The translations under genes were made by a program, and so were the position numbers. The notes under the pieces are model-generated. The model searched no databases, was not told where the DNA came from, and saw only the letters and a program-made list of their open reading frames with translations. A DNA stretch of 64,000 bases from Centropus unirufus (taxonomy: Eukaryota > Chordata > Aves > Cuculiformes > Centropidae): NCBI GenBank assembly GCA_013397695.1, contig VYZI01000125.1:537706-601705 (forward strand), given 5' to 3'. Of the stretch, positions 38,220 to 50,030 are shown piece by piece. Every line of letters starts with the position of its first letter. The first letter of the stretch is position 1.

Positions 38220-38480
38220 GTAACTTCAGTGGCCACACACATTTTACCTAAATAGGTTGCAATAATCTATTCTTTCAATTTTAATCTATTTCTACTAAAA
38301 TGAGCTCTAGTAAATGAAATCTAAAATGTGCCTCATTATTTTAATCTATTAACATTCATTTGGAGATGCAGGTCATATCTGCGGTATAATGGTTGTTTAC
38401 ATTGTATTGTTTGGCTGGAAACTGGTATGAAAGGAACTGGCTTTGTGATAATCACCTTCTAGAGACATTTTCTAGAATTA
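38220..38480. promoter_or_regulatory. Candidate conserved non-coding block (AT-rich)
   Basis: The word 'aatctatt' recurs three times (near 38266, 38283 and 38342), set among other homeodomain-like TAAT words, with no ORF and no known repeat. It could be a regulatory element or merely a slowly evolving AT-rich patch. Conservation was not tested. Confidence 0.2.
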
Positions 38481-41377
38481 TATTCAGCTAGGATATAAAA
38501 CAGCAGAAAGGAGACAAAAATAAGAGCAAATCTTTGGGGGAAAGGAAGAAAGATGAAAAATCATCAGTATATCTGAGATAGAACTGTAGTAGTTTCACAC
38601 AGAGAAGGCATTCGATAGCCACAATTTCTTATACATGCTGGATTTAGTAAGTGGTGTTGAAATAGTATTTATTGAAATAGTATTTATTTTATGTCATATT
38701 TTAAAAATATTTGAGTTACAAAAGTGAGAAATGAAGAACAGTGAAGATAGGAATACAGAGGTAGAAGACAGATGAAGAGGGAATGATCATACTGAGAAAT
38801 CACATTGAGAGGAAGTGTGCTACGGATATGTTAATTCTTTCATAGACTATTAATTAAAGGTTTTTTTCATTGGATTGAAGCTTCATTGTCCTAACGAATT
38901 CAGTCAGAGGAAGAAATGGAAGGGGCTGGGTGGATTCAATTCAGCATCAGGAGAGGAAGGCTCCTGCACGTAATGCAGTCTCTCCTTTCACGTGCTTTGT
39001 CTCTCTCTCCTCTCCCAGTAAAATGTTTTCAGATTCTCTTCAGCATCTTGAAAATAATTTATATTATTGTGCTTCGGTTGGTATATTCATATACACATTC
39101 ATATTCATTTTCCTCTTAGCCAAATGCGGTTGTTTATTGGGAAGCATTACAGCACATCATTGTGTATTCGAGTTATTTTAGTTTGATTCTGCTTTCTTCC
39201 TGCAGGTCTCAAAGTTTGACAGCTGCTTGTACTAAGGGCTTGAGCCAGCAAATTATCAGTACCCACCTCAACATTGATTGTTAGGACTTTATATAGCTCT
39301 TCCCAGAAATGGGTACTAAAGGCTGCTTTGGTACTTTTTTTGTTTTATCAGCCTTACACGACTATTCATGAGGCATACATGCTACATACTACATACAGAC
39401 AAACATACTACATGCAAGGCACTACCCGTGTGTGGAAGAGAAGATGGTGCTTATTGCCTTAGAGGCCATACCAGCACCCTTGTTCTTCATCCCCAGGATG
39501 ATAATGGAACTGCTTCTCCTCGCTAATTTTGTTCTGAAGGCTCCAGTGAGGTTCTCATTCATTCCATTGTGAGAGACAAGAGGAACACTGGTCTTTTAAA
39601 TGCACACTGATACCAATCTCACTATCACTACTTGTATGCCTGTGTAATTCTATTAAGTTCAGCTGAATAGGTTTATTGATGTTAATTTAGGTGAGAAGAG
39701 ACTCAATCTTGCTACTGCAAAAGTTGCTAACAGATAAGCATTACTTGATACCAGATTTATTTCCTTGTCCTTTTTATAGCAGTCCTTTCTTGATTTAATA
39801 TGGTTTTGCAGAATTTCCAATAGTAAACCATCTGAATATACTATGTGAATCTGCTCAGTCTTTCTAGGAAAAGAAATTAAAATATGGTGTAGAATAATGT
39901 AAAGAAATTTTCAATAAATTTAGACTAAGCACAAGTAAAAGGTAGAGTTTGATAAAGGAGGCTCTCTCCCTTCTTTTCCTTGCTTACACAGCCCTAATTA
40001 CAGATTGACTAATTAGATTAAGGGAAAACTAGGTTTCTCAATTGCACTGATCAACTCTTCGTGTTATACTGTTAGCCAAGTGTTTTCACACATGAGTTTA
40101 CATATTTAAAACCTCCAAACGACCTGAAAGACAAAGCAGAAACCTCAGTGGAGAAAGGTATATGTATGTTGGCCAGCTGTTGTCCCAGCAGGAGCCAATT
40201 TGCTTCCATTATCAAGTCCCATTGTAAAAGCTAATTTGTAAGCTGCTGAACTTCTGTCCATGTAGGTTTTCCAAATAGAAGGTGAGGGCAAACAGCACAC
40301 AATTCAGCAGATGGACTTATTCTACTCTATGGAGGACAGGAGCTGGTGGAGAATTCTTAGTTGTCTCAAAGAATAAGAATAGTAGTCATAGGATATTAAG
40401 GTATTTGGTATTGCACTGAGGCAGTGTAAATCTGGGTTCTGCATCTTTGGGCAAGGCAATGTACCCTGACTTAGCCTAGTAATGGTATTTTAGATGGCTG
40501 ATTTTTAAAAAAATGAGATTAAAAACAAAGACATTTTTAAATGTTCGAGAACCTACAGAGGAGGAGGAAAAAAAAACCCCAAAATGAACCATTCACGCTG
40601 AATATCACTTTAGAAAGTAGGAATATTATCACTGAATGAAAAAGGCAGCATGGACTTCAGATTGTCTAATAATCAAGGGCCAGGAGGTTATTTCACTGGA
40701 AATAAACCACTGGAAAATGAAAATTCTACTGTATTAAGTGAATAAAAAGAAATTAATCTATGTAAGGAGAAAATGGAAAAGGCAGATGGTAAAGGCATTT
40801 AGAAGGGGATGGTGAAGAGGAAAAGAAAGCAAGAAATCTTTGATATGTATCAGGAGAAGAGGATTTGTAATAGAGTTGGGTTATGGATAGTTAAAAGGTT
40901 CACTTCAGGTACAGGAGTGTCACTAAACCATTGAGAAGGATCAACATTGATTTATTTTTCTTTTTGTTTCTGATGATGCCTAGAGGTACTGTTCCAAACT
41001 ACGTTGAACAAAAGATGCTTAAAGAAATGCACAAACCAGAGAATATAATATCTCTAGAACTCTTAATCCCAGTGGAACATAAAAATTACAAAAAGACTCA
41101 GTAGTAAGAACATTCATGTCATGCAAATAGTCATTATGCTGGGATGCTGGAAGTTGTCAAATGTCCCTGATATTTGAAATGCACTTCTAGGGAGTAAGAC
41201 TGCTGCAAACCATAAAGTCCTATTTGGAAACTTGGAAAAGTAAACCACAACGGATGACAGACTAATTGGGAGATATGGTAATCAGATAATTTGATGAGCA
41301 AGCAGTGAGATGGTATCATAAGAAGTGCTCAACAGGAAAATCATAACTGGGAGTAAAAGTTAGATAATTAAAATGTT
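38481..41377. other. AT-rich non-coding sequence
   Basis: It contains the tandem duplication at 38657-38686 and an A-rich stretch near 40567-40580. ORFs are below 85 codons. No element was recognised, and there is no evidence of exons. Confidence 0.5.
38657..38686 (+). repeat. 15-base perfect tandem duplication
   Basis: The 15-base unit TTGAAATAGTATTTA occurs twice, head to tail, without a mismatch. It looks like a recent slippage or microduplication event. Confidence 0.9.
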
Positions 41378-41419
41378 GAAGACCATAAATAAAATGGTCT
41401 TCACCATAAAATGGTGAAG
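41378..41419. repeat. Two overlapping 9-bp hairpins
   Basis: GAAGACCAT (41378-41386) pairs with ATGGTCTTC (41394-41402). CTTCACCAT (41399-41407) pairs with ATGGTGAAG (41411-41419). The two stems share CTTC (41399-41402), so they are mutually exclusive folds. The pattern fits a local duplication of a 'accat-A-rich-atggt' unit. Confidence 0.85.
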
Positions 41420-43639
41420 AATAAGTGGAGAATGGATGTGTTCCTTTGAGAAGGACTTTGCAAAACAATTACAACTAGGGTCTAGAATCGAGGCTTTTCA
41501 AATTGTCTTTCTTTCTCTAAACCTTTGTTGATTTACTCTTGCCAAACCTCAACTGATCTGAGACAAATAATGTAAAAAAGGAAGATGGAGCTGTGGTGAA
41601 AGAGCATTTACAGAATGCAGCAGAAAATAAGAAGCAAGTCAAGGTGTTATTCCCAGGTGGTGAAATTGTGGTGGTACTTCCCCCTGGGTTTGTCATTTGG
41701 TGAAAAGAAGCTCAAAAGAACCCAGAGTACTGCAAAAGATGTACAGGTTATCACTTTTAAACAAATCTGTTCTTGGAAAAGAGGACTTGAAAGAGTACTA
41801 GATGATAGTTGTTTTCATTTTCCGTGTCATACATATTCGTAAGAGTCTGCTGTAACAAGAGAACAATTTTAAAAATTAAAGGGATTTTAGAACAATGTCA
41901 GTGACAGATATGCCTTCACCTGGGACATAACAACAAATTTTAGTTATCCTTTTTTTATAAAGAATCAGCACATAGTTTTCAGGGAGGCAAGAATAAAACA
42001 GCTGAGTTTCAGCAAGAACATAGATTCTCCATTTTCAAGACATGAGGGAATATCTGTCTGTTGCAGCATTAGAAAGAAATTTCTGTAGTAGAAATTTTTA
42101 GTAGGCATCCCTTAGTTCTCCACCAAGGAATTTCTTTTGTGTCCTGTGATGCTACTTGTATCATGATAATGCAAATTTCAGTGAAAGAATTTTGATGGAA
42201 ACATTTAACACTGCAGGTTCCCACTGAACTATAGTTAATGCTTCCAAGAAAGCACCACGTCACAAAAAGCAGAGATTCAGATTGTGCCATTTACTTTTTT
42301 TTGCTTGGCTTCTTCTACAGCACGGCTCAAGTCAAATTTGCAAGATTAATCTCTGAGTTACTCCTGCTTTATGATAAATTTGAGGCTAGCACCAGGGCTT
42401 ACGGCTTTCATCCTTTTCACTAACATTCTTATCTTTCAAGGTCTGTGATGTTACCCAGGGTCCCTTGCTATCCATGTTTGAAGAAAGTCATTCTTGAAAG
42501 TGTGGATATAGTTCCACTTGATTTCAGTGTGAGTTTGCCTCTTTTTATTGGAAAGAGCACTGCAATAAGCATATGTTCTGAAGCATTTTACCTTGTGGTT
42601 GAAAACTGGACTTATGAATTGTGTATATAGTTTTGCTTAAACTCATATCACACCATACATGGGCTTTCTGAACTATTGTTGTGGAGATTCGGTAATTTAC
42701 CACTTAAATAATAAGTTAAATACATGACATCCAAATTCATTTGAAGAGTCATCTTAGTGATGAGGAAACTCATACTGAATGAATCAAAGGTAATTTGTAT
42801 GTTTTAATTCTAGAAAACCATAACTAGCAACTAAGTCACTGGTGTTGATTTTACAATTAGCTGATCTTACCATGGCCAGGCTGTTGTGGAGGTACTTTTT
42901 GTTACCTTGACTTGTATATAGATATTCCAGGAATTGGAAGGCTGAAGGCCAGACGCTGAGATCAGATAACATGAAAGATGTGTAACTACTGCACAATAGC
43001 AGCTTTCATATAAAATATAGACCTGTTAGGAAAGATCTGATCTTGGTTTATGGTACAGCATAACTGGTTAACCTGCAGCTTTTTGCAAATGCAATTACGC
43101 CAAATTATCAAACAGAAGTATACTGTTTAGTAGCAGTAGTCTGACAATGTACTAAGCACGTACCATCACTGAGGAGTATTGTCCACTAAAAAAAAAAACA
43201 AAACAAACAACAAAAGGAACCCCAGAACAAACAACTCATGGAACACGGTCCATGTTCCTTAAAGAGATAATATCCTTCATATCCTTAATTTATCCTAACT
43301 GGGCTAAGAGCAAACTGCCTAAGTAAGAAATATGTGGATGGGTTATGTGTATGTTATCAGCCTCCCCCGCCCCTGCCTGAAATGACCCAGTATCTCAGCC
43401 CAGCTTGTCTGCTAGCAGAAACTTATGAGTCATTTTTGCACCACTTGACCCCAACACCAGCAATAAAAAAAACCCCTTGGGCTGGAAGGGACAGTTAGCA
43501 TGAGAAGAATTAGAAAATGTACGGCCAGACCAAAAGATGTCTGGTTTGTAATCTGAAGAAATGCACCTTCAGATTTTCCCTCTTGCAACTCTTAATCTTC
43601 CTGCTGCCACAGAAAAGCTTGGTCACCCTCCTCAGATAA
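41420..43639. other. Non-coding sequence, no gene recognised
   Basis: An A/C-rich run lies at about 43188-43214. A short 'gggctggaagggac' near 43478 faintly recalls a minus-strand CR1 end but is too short to call. ORFs are below 80 codons. Confidence 0.5.
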
Positions 43640-44340
43640 AGCAGTCTACTTATCTCATCAATTCCCACTCACCTATTATTTATTTCATAAGCTAGAAAGC
43701 TGTCAGCATTGTGTAAGAACCATCAGCATGAATATTTGATGGCCACAGCTTCCATAAGCATAACAAATCTGAAATACCGCTAGCATCCATTAAATATTCT
43801 GTTTACTTCATAAATGTACGTTTTTAGAAATCTATTGAGACACACTGTCCAAGGAGATTTCAAGCCGGGTATTTATTATGAATCTTAGTTCTGAATATAA
43901 ATTATACACTTCCCTGAGAGTCTAGTCAACGTTTACGTCCTTAGCACATATTCCTACCTTTAATGAATGCTTAGAATACAGCATCATTTTTGCTTTTGAC
44001 TATTGTGCAATGAAATGCAATAGCTTTCCAGGTTACACTCTTCTGGGATGCATTTGAAAGCCACATGAGCATACCTGTGTTTTAACAGGCACCACTACTT
44101 TAAAAAGGTGGAATAATTTTAAATTTTATTTTATGCAATACTTGGTTGTAATTGCATATTTCTTCAATTTTTAATCCTGTTAAAACTTTATCAGACTTGC
44201 CTTAATGCAAGAAAATCTCTCTGGATTTGTAAGTAGACTTTTTCATGTTTCGCTCTCACTGTTTAAAGCAGTAGAGATTTCATTTATCTATGGTGATATG
44301 TACAGCTCCAATGACTTGTAGTGTGAATAACAGTAGCTCT
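43640..44340. promoter_or_regulatory. Candidate conserved non-coding block
   Basis: This is AT-rich, ORF-free unique sequence with a forkhead-like GTTTAC (43801-43806), an ATTTATTATG word (43871-43880) and several ATTAAAT-type words. The texture resembles gene-desert enhancers. The call rests on motif density only and is weak. Confidence 0.2.
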
Positions 44341-45789
44341 TTTTCTAAAGTTTGGAGTTTCTTTTCGATACAAAAAAAAAAGAAAAAATTACATCCCTAT
44401 TTGGAATATATTTTTTTATTATAGAACCAAAAAATATGTTAATGGTTCCAGCTAGAAAATGAAAAGAGTGTTTGTTTGGGAGTTGTACTCAGCTTGCGGG
44501 ATGTTTAGGTGAAGATGACGAACTGGGGCATCTTCAATATAAGAAAGGTTGTAACCTTTAGTAGTTCCCCCACTGGGAAGCTGAAACTCCAGCCAATTAT
44601 TTTAGTAAAAATGTTGGGTAATAAGTATTTTTTAAAATATATAAATGGGCAGCATACAGTCAGGGAGCCAGAAAAAGCAGAGATGGTTTTCCAGGATCTA
44701 CCAAAATGAGCACCGTAAACTGATAATTTAAAGTGATGTCCACCATCCCCATGTCCATATAAAGGGCAATAGTATGCTTTTATGCTTCTACATCTTTTTC
44801 CCAAAGGCCCCAAGTTAGAAGGGAAAATCCATCAGGTGATACGTAGCTTGCAAGTTTTACTATAACAGATTAAAAGCTCCTTCAAGCAATGTTTTTGTAC
44901 TTATAGATTCTGAAAATCACCAATTTTGTAGAAACTTCTGTAAACTTTTAAAACTCACTCACTGCTTTGCATCCATTTGCAGACTTTTGTGGAAGTATGT
45001 ACAATAGACATTCTTCAGCTAATCCCAGATTTTTTGGCACAACTTCTATGTGAAGTCTATTTTGACTAACTTGCAATTAGTTGTACGTGGTTTAAAGCCC
45101 AGAGCAATGACCAGAGCTACCTGCATCCTGTTCTTTGCGTTCATCAAAAGAAATAAAATATATTCCCTGGTTCAACTATGTCTGACAAAGAGCGATGCAG
45201 TGCTGGTAATCTGGATCCATCGCGCTGTGTTGCCTCTCAGGAACACAAGCCTTTTCTTCTTTGCGAACAAAGGCTATAGATCTGATTGAGCTGGAGGGTT
45301 CAACTCTGCATCGTTTTAAAAAAGAGTATATATGTTGACACCATTTTCACAGATGGGGGAAACAATGCAAAACATTCAGAACTGAAAGCAAAGTATCAGT
45401 TGTACCTTTTAAAATGGTTTTTTTCTCTCCTCCTGGCCAATGTTTCTAACATCGCTCTAGGAGTCTGAAATTAAACCATTTCCCTGTTGATTTCAGTTGG
45501 CTTTTACCAATTGGGAAGAAAGAAAAGAATATGCTTTCCTTTTTTCTTCTTTTCCTAGCATTGCAAAATCCCCGCAAGGATTCCCTTCAAAGAAATCTGA
45601 TCAGTGATTTAACACAATATAAAATGTTATGTAAAAGCTCTAAGAAATAGACTCATAGGAGACATTTGGGAACAAAAAGAAATAACACCAAATGTTTCAG
45701 CCAGCATTTCCAAAGGAAGAGCTATCATTTTTGTTATTGTTATTTTTAGAGTCATTTTTTTCCTTACCCAGGCACATGAAGAAATGACT
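44341..45789. other. AT-rich non-coding sequence
   Basis: It holds an A-run near 44371-44388 and T-rich patches. The opposing ORFs at 44505-44813 (102 codons, minus) and 44509-44709 overlap and show no features. It leads directly into the CR1-derived region. Confidence 0.5.
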
Positions 45790-45804
45790 TTTCATACATG
45801 ACTT

Positions 45805-46050
45805 GTGCCAGAGCCCAAGCTGGGAACAAGGTGTCTGTCTCTTCTTCAGCATTTGATGGTGGAATTGAGGATCCTGAGGGGAAGTAACAAGGCTAAAAGC
45901 AAGATTACAACCCTGGACTTAAGGAGAGCAGTTTTTGGACTATTCAGGGATCTGCTTGGAATTATTCTACAGGAAATGTCCCTGGAGAGAAGAAGGGTCC
46001 AGGAGAGTTTGTTGATTTTCAAAGATCACCTCCTCCCTACTCCAGAATGA
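45805..46050 (+). pseudogene. CR1 ORF2 remnant: linker between endonuclease and reverse transcriptase
   Basis: The frame reads through residues such as KAKSKITTLDLRRA, then FGLFRDLL, then VQESLLIFKDHLL, which matches the CR1 ORF2 pre-reverse-transcriptase linker. It stops at 46050 just before the 'gaaatcaagcaaagg' block. The next recognisable piece continues in another frame, so one or more indels have broken the gene. Confidence 0.8.
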
Positions 46051-46322
46051 TCCATCCCAATGAACAGGAAATCAAGCAAAGGTGGTAGGAAACCTGTGTG
46101 GACAAACAAGGAGCTCCTGACAAAATTAAAATGTTAAAAGGGAGTGTGAAAAAGGGTGGAAGTAGGAGGTGATGAGAGGAATATACAGACACTGTGATAG
46201 ACTAAGAAAAGTCAAAGCCCAGTTTTGGAGTTTAATCATATGAGGGATGCGAAGCTCCTCCTGCTTCATTAACAGGAAAAGGAAGACTAGGAAAAATATG
46301 GGTATAGTGTAGATGATGTAGT

Positions 46323-46574
46323 GTGACAAAATTGAGAAAGAACACGGTGAAAGTCAAAGTTCTCAATACTTTTTTCCACTTGTTTTTTACTGTAAGACCA
46401 GACTTCAGCAATCCCAGGTCCCTGAGACCAGACAGGAAGTCCAGAGCAAGGAATACTTACTCAGTGGAGGAAGATTGGAGTAGGGATCATTTAAGCCAAT
46501 TGGACACATTCTGGTTCACAGGACCTGATGGGAGTGTATTCAGTGCATTCAGGAACACCGAGGGAGCTGGCTGA
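46323..46574 (+). pseudogene. CR1 ORF2 remnant: pre-reverse-transcriptase region
   Basis: Within this frame, VLNTFFHLFFTVRPDFSNPR and later DHLSQLDTFWFTGPDG correspond to the CR1 segment just before the conserved reverse-transcriptase blocks. The GPDG is the start of the 'GPDG-I-P' type motif. It is in a different frame from the piece at 45805-46050, and the following PLLLIFERS segment (from 46582) needs yet another frame. Confidence 0.8.
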
Positions 46575-46581
46575 TACAATT

Positions 46582-46871
46582 ATGGAGCCACTCTTACTAA
46601 TCTTTGAAAGGTCAGGATGTTTGGGAGAGGTTGCTTAGGACTCGAAAAAAAGCAAATATCACCACTGTGTTCAAGGAGGATTTAGGGAACTACAGGCCAG
46701 TCAGCCTCACTTAGACCCCTGGGAAGATGACGAAGGAAGTTCTCCTGGGAACAATTTCCAAACAAACAAAGAACAAGAAGGTGACTGGGAGCAGACACCA
46801 TGGAAGAAAGGGAAACTGTGCTTGATCAACCTGATAGCCTTCTCCAATGAAATTACTCGCTCAGTGTTTCA
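46582..46871 (+). pseudogene. CR1 ORF2 remnant: N-terminal reverse transcriptase blocks
   Basis: EPLLLIFERS begins at 46585, the classic non-LTR motif NYRPVSLT spans 46688-46711 and is followed at once by a TAG stop, and CLINLIAF starts at 46819. These three occupy frames 1, 2 and 1 of the plus strand, so at least two frameshifts and a stop separate them. The palm motif with paired aspartates should lie further downstream but is missing. Confidence 0.85.
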
Positions 46872-47382
46872 GGTTATGTGATAAAGCACATCTGGACATC
46901 CACATGGGAGACAATGGCATCTGGGGAGTCTGAACAATATCATACTGGACTACAGCCAGAGCCATTAAACCATCAAAGGCCCATGTGCACAAGTCCAGAG
47001 GAGCAGAGGGGCACAATGGCAGGTGGGAACCTAAACTGAGGAGTCTTGAAGAGCCATTATTCTCTCTGGGCCCGTCTCAGGCCTGTCCCAGCAGAGTCTC
47101 AGCCTGACTGTCCAGGCATGAAACTCATCACCACGAGTCTTCAGAAACTTCTCTCTGGGCCACCCTTCAGACTCTGGGGATCGCTATCTAAAGGTGCAAA
47201 CTTTTAATGAGATTAAACCAAAGGCAGAGCAAGGAAGGGTTTTACATGACTTGGAAAGGAACAAGAAAATGAGAGGGCAAATGCATTTAAAGGACTGGTT
47301 GGGTGCAAACAGTTCACTGGTCAGTGCAGTTGGCTTTGCCCTGCACCTGCAGTCTGTCCTGAAACTTGAGACTTTTTCATCA
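46872..47382. other. Non-CR1 segment between the two CR1 parts
   Basis: About 510 bases lie where a full CR1 would have roughly the second half of the reverse transcriptase and the C-terminal part. I find no CR1 similarity in this stretch. A 65-codon ORF (47194-47391) is featureless. Two readings are possible: an insertion of another element combined with a deletion, or two separate CR1 insertions with older sequence between them. Confidence 0.5.
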
Positions 47383-47738
47383 GGAGACTAGGGGGCTCAA
47401 AGCTGATCTTATCAATATTTATAAATACCTGAAGGAAAGGTGCAAAGGGCCAGGCTTTTTTCACTACTGCCCCAGAACAGGACATGAAGCAATAGGCACA
47501 AATTTAAATACAGGAAATTTTGTTTAAACCTAAATAAAACCTTTTTCATTTGGAGAGTGGCTGACCCCTAGGACAAGTGCCCAAGGAGGTTGTAGAGCCT
47601 CCATTCTTGGAGGCATTCAAAACCCAAGTAGACACAACTCTCAGAATCTTGCCATAGCTGCCCCTACTTTGAGTAGGGAGGTTGAGTTGAAAAATCTCCA
47701 GAAGTCCTCACCCACTTCAACAGTTTTGCAATGTGGTG
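47383..47738 (+). mobile_element. CR1 LINE 3' region (plus strand)
   Basis: The blocks 'tataaatacctgaaggaaagg', 'ggacatgaagcaataggcac', 'gcccaaggaggttgtagagcc', 'tccattcttggaggcattc' and 'gttgaaaaatctccagaagtcc' match the CR1 3' region, including the part upstream of the terminal 150 bases. The final octamers are degraded. It lies in the same orientation as the internal fragment just upstream and may be the other end of the same insertion. Confidence 0.85.
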
Positions 47739-49789
47739 ACATCAGTGTAGGCAGGATGTAGTAGAGTACAAATCAGGAATATATAACGTCTTCTCAGCGG
47801 GCATGTTGCCACTGCTGCATGCCCCTCCCTCACCATGCCCCAGTGTCAACCCTGAGGGACAGCTGCCTCTTGGCTTGTGCATGGGTGAGAAGCCTCATGC
47901 TGTTGGACAGGTTAGGGTGTCAAGGGGTGAAATAAGAACCAGGTGTGAGTAGCTTCCAGGCTTTGCAGAAAGCAATGAAGCCAGGATGGTTCAATAGCTC
48001 GCTGTCAGCACGGCAGCCACGTTTCCCTTGCTGTGCTCAAATGGGGGAGGTCAGTTATGAGGGTCTGGCTGCACTTCACATCCTCTTCCCAGTCACATGC
48101 CAGGCTTCTCTCTAGAGATATCCCACTTTAGCACTGGGTAAATATTATTTAATCTAGGAAAATGTCTCCAGATAGCTTCAGACATTAAAAAAAAGACTGT
48201 CAGCTAATTTAAGGCAGTAGTTACTGAGAGAGTTAAAAACAATGAGGAATTTCATTGGCCTACTGTGATACAAGTTAAATATAGGGGCACCAGGAATTTC
48301 CCTCCAGGCCAGATAAGTCCCACACAAAATATTTGAACTTTGCAGGCATGCACACCCCATAAGTCGATGCCGAGCATTTCATCCGAGCGATAATATAAAG
48401 AGGGCCCACTCTCCACTGTTGTAGTAGCCCTGTCTGAGAGGGGTGGCTGATTCCTTCAGTCTGTGTTTTATTCTTACAATGCAATGCAATGCATGAGGTC
48501 TGTACACCATCTGTCTCACTTCTGCCTGAGCACTCCTCTTCTCTGATCTTTCCCAGTACCATGAAACCCAACTCATTCCTTTGTGTGGAATTATTTCAAT
48601 AGTTTCACCTGGGTTACTCCAGCCTTTTCACCAGCACACCTGAGAGTTATTAGGTTATTTACCTATTTTTTTAAAGTTCCAGAGTTCACTCTCCCATTCC
48701 TAACAACTTCTTGGGGGGTGTTTATTTTGTTTGGCGCTGAGTGTAAAGGGGAGGGGAGGGAATTGGCTGGCTATGTTTCCTGGTCCTAAATGAAGAAGCT
48801 AATTGGGCTGTCCTGGAAACATTCCTCTTTGGATAAATTTGGATAAATAGATCTTTACTCCTTGTGCAGACACATAGAAATCCCTAGAGAAATACTGTTC
48901 CAGTGTAAACTACTATTCTCATGGACAGCTTGCAGCCTGAAGAGGACGGGAACAAAAGTTGTCTGGTATGAAAGAGCAGGTCAAAGGAATTATTCCTAGA
49001 AACTTTTCAGATGCTTCTAAAATGAGCTCACTGTGTAAATTATTGCTTCTTTTTTTTGGCTATGCATGGTGATAGGGTAGAGGAGTGTGCTACAGCCAGG
49101 AACTTGGGGTTTGTGTGCCTTATAACCTTCACAAACAAGAAACACTCTCCTGATTTTTTTAATAGGCTATTTAGGAATTAACTGAGATCCTAGATTCTAC
49201 TGCAAAGATATAGATTGCTCCAAACAGTACCTGTTTGAGCAAGATACTAAATGGATTAAATATATAATGTTTCCCCAAGGAGGGAGTATGCTTGTAAAAA
49301 ATATGCCTCTTAAAACCTGATAGTTCTGAGGGATAAAGGAAGACAAACAGTTTCCATTAGCTTTCTTGCCTCCAACATGTACTTGTCACTGTAAATGAAA
49401 GTTTGCAAGTAATTAGATACCATAAGGATGAAATGAAGTTCCCAGTGAATATTGATTTTTAAGTAGTGAACACATTTTCTTGCTTACATTATTCAATACA
49501 GATTTCCCCTTTTCTGACTGCAGAAAACCTTACTGGAAACATATATTTACTTGCCTTGGTCATACTTATGTGAATGTGGTGACAGAGTAGAGAGGTCTAT
49601 GTCTAATGCAAGTGCTCAATTTAAAGATGGATTGCAGGGCTGGGGCTCTCACTGTTAAACTGCATCAAAAAGGAGAATTTGGGGGAGACAGAGAAGAAGG
49701 TTGCTGGACTAATAAACACCGACAGATGGACTGATTTTAAACAATTTGAAACACCTTGTCATTTGGTGTCTCGAGAAGAATCTTAAAAA
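47739..49789. other. Non-coding sequence, no gene recognised
   Basis: ORFs at 48178-48571 (up to 98 codons, minus) show no features. Small tandem motifs are 'tgcaa' copies near 48480 and a duplicated 'ttggataaat' near 48832-48849. No repeat family was recognised. Confidence 0.5.
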
Positions 49790-50030
49790 AATCTAAATCA
49801 TACTGGGTTAATTGATTGAAACCTGTCAGAAATCTGTGCTGCCTTTGTAGCTCAGACAAACAATTTGTGCCTCAATTCCCTTGGATGGGAAATTTCTTTA
49901 GGCGGGACCCATTTATTATTTTTATCTCCTCTTCCTTTGAGGGTACATTGTGCACTTTGTTGTCACTGATGGAGGTCAATTAATTAATGACATGAGTAAA
50001 TAAGGTAAATCATAGCAAGCTAGAAAAACC
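49790..50030. promoter_or_regulatory. Candidate conserved non-coding block
   Basis: The block has a run of homeodomain-type words, including CAATTAATTAATG (49977-49989), 'taattgatt' near 49809, and a SOX/LEF-like CTTTGTT near 49955. It has no ORF and no repeat similarity. Composition and motif density suggest a possible enhancer; evidence of conservation is lacking. Confidence 0.25.

Larger units (their letters stand above)
45800..46871 (+). mobile_element. CR1 LINE internal fragment (ORF2, plus strand), decayed
   Basis: In correct order this carries the CR1 ORF2 segment between the endonuclease and the middle of the reverse transcriptase. Recognisable DNA blocks include 'acttaaggagagcag', 'tttcaaagatcacctcc', 'gaaatcaagcaaaggtgg', 'ggaaaaggaagactagg', 'ggatcatttaagcc', 'aactacaggccagtcagcc' and 'gatcaacctgatagccttc'. 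No endonuclease or ORF1 sequence lies upstream, so the copy is 5'-truncated at about 45800. Similarity stops at about 46871, before the catalytic aspartates of the reverse transcriptase. The copy is dead, with several frame changes and stops. Confidence 0.9.

Noticed and set aside
43465..43500. 'gggctggaagggac' resembling a minus-strand CR1 end
   Set aside because: Too short, with no continuing similarity on either side.
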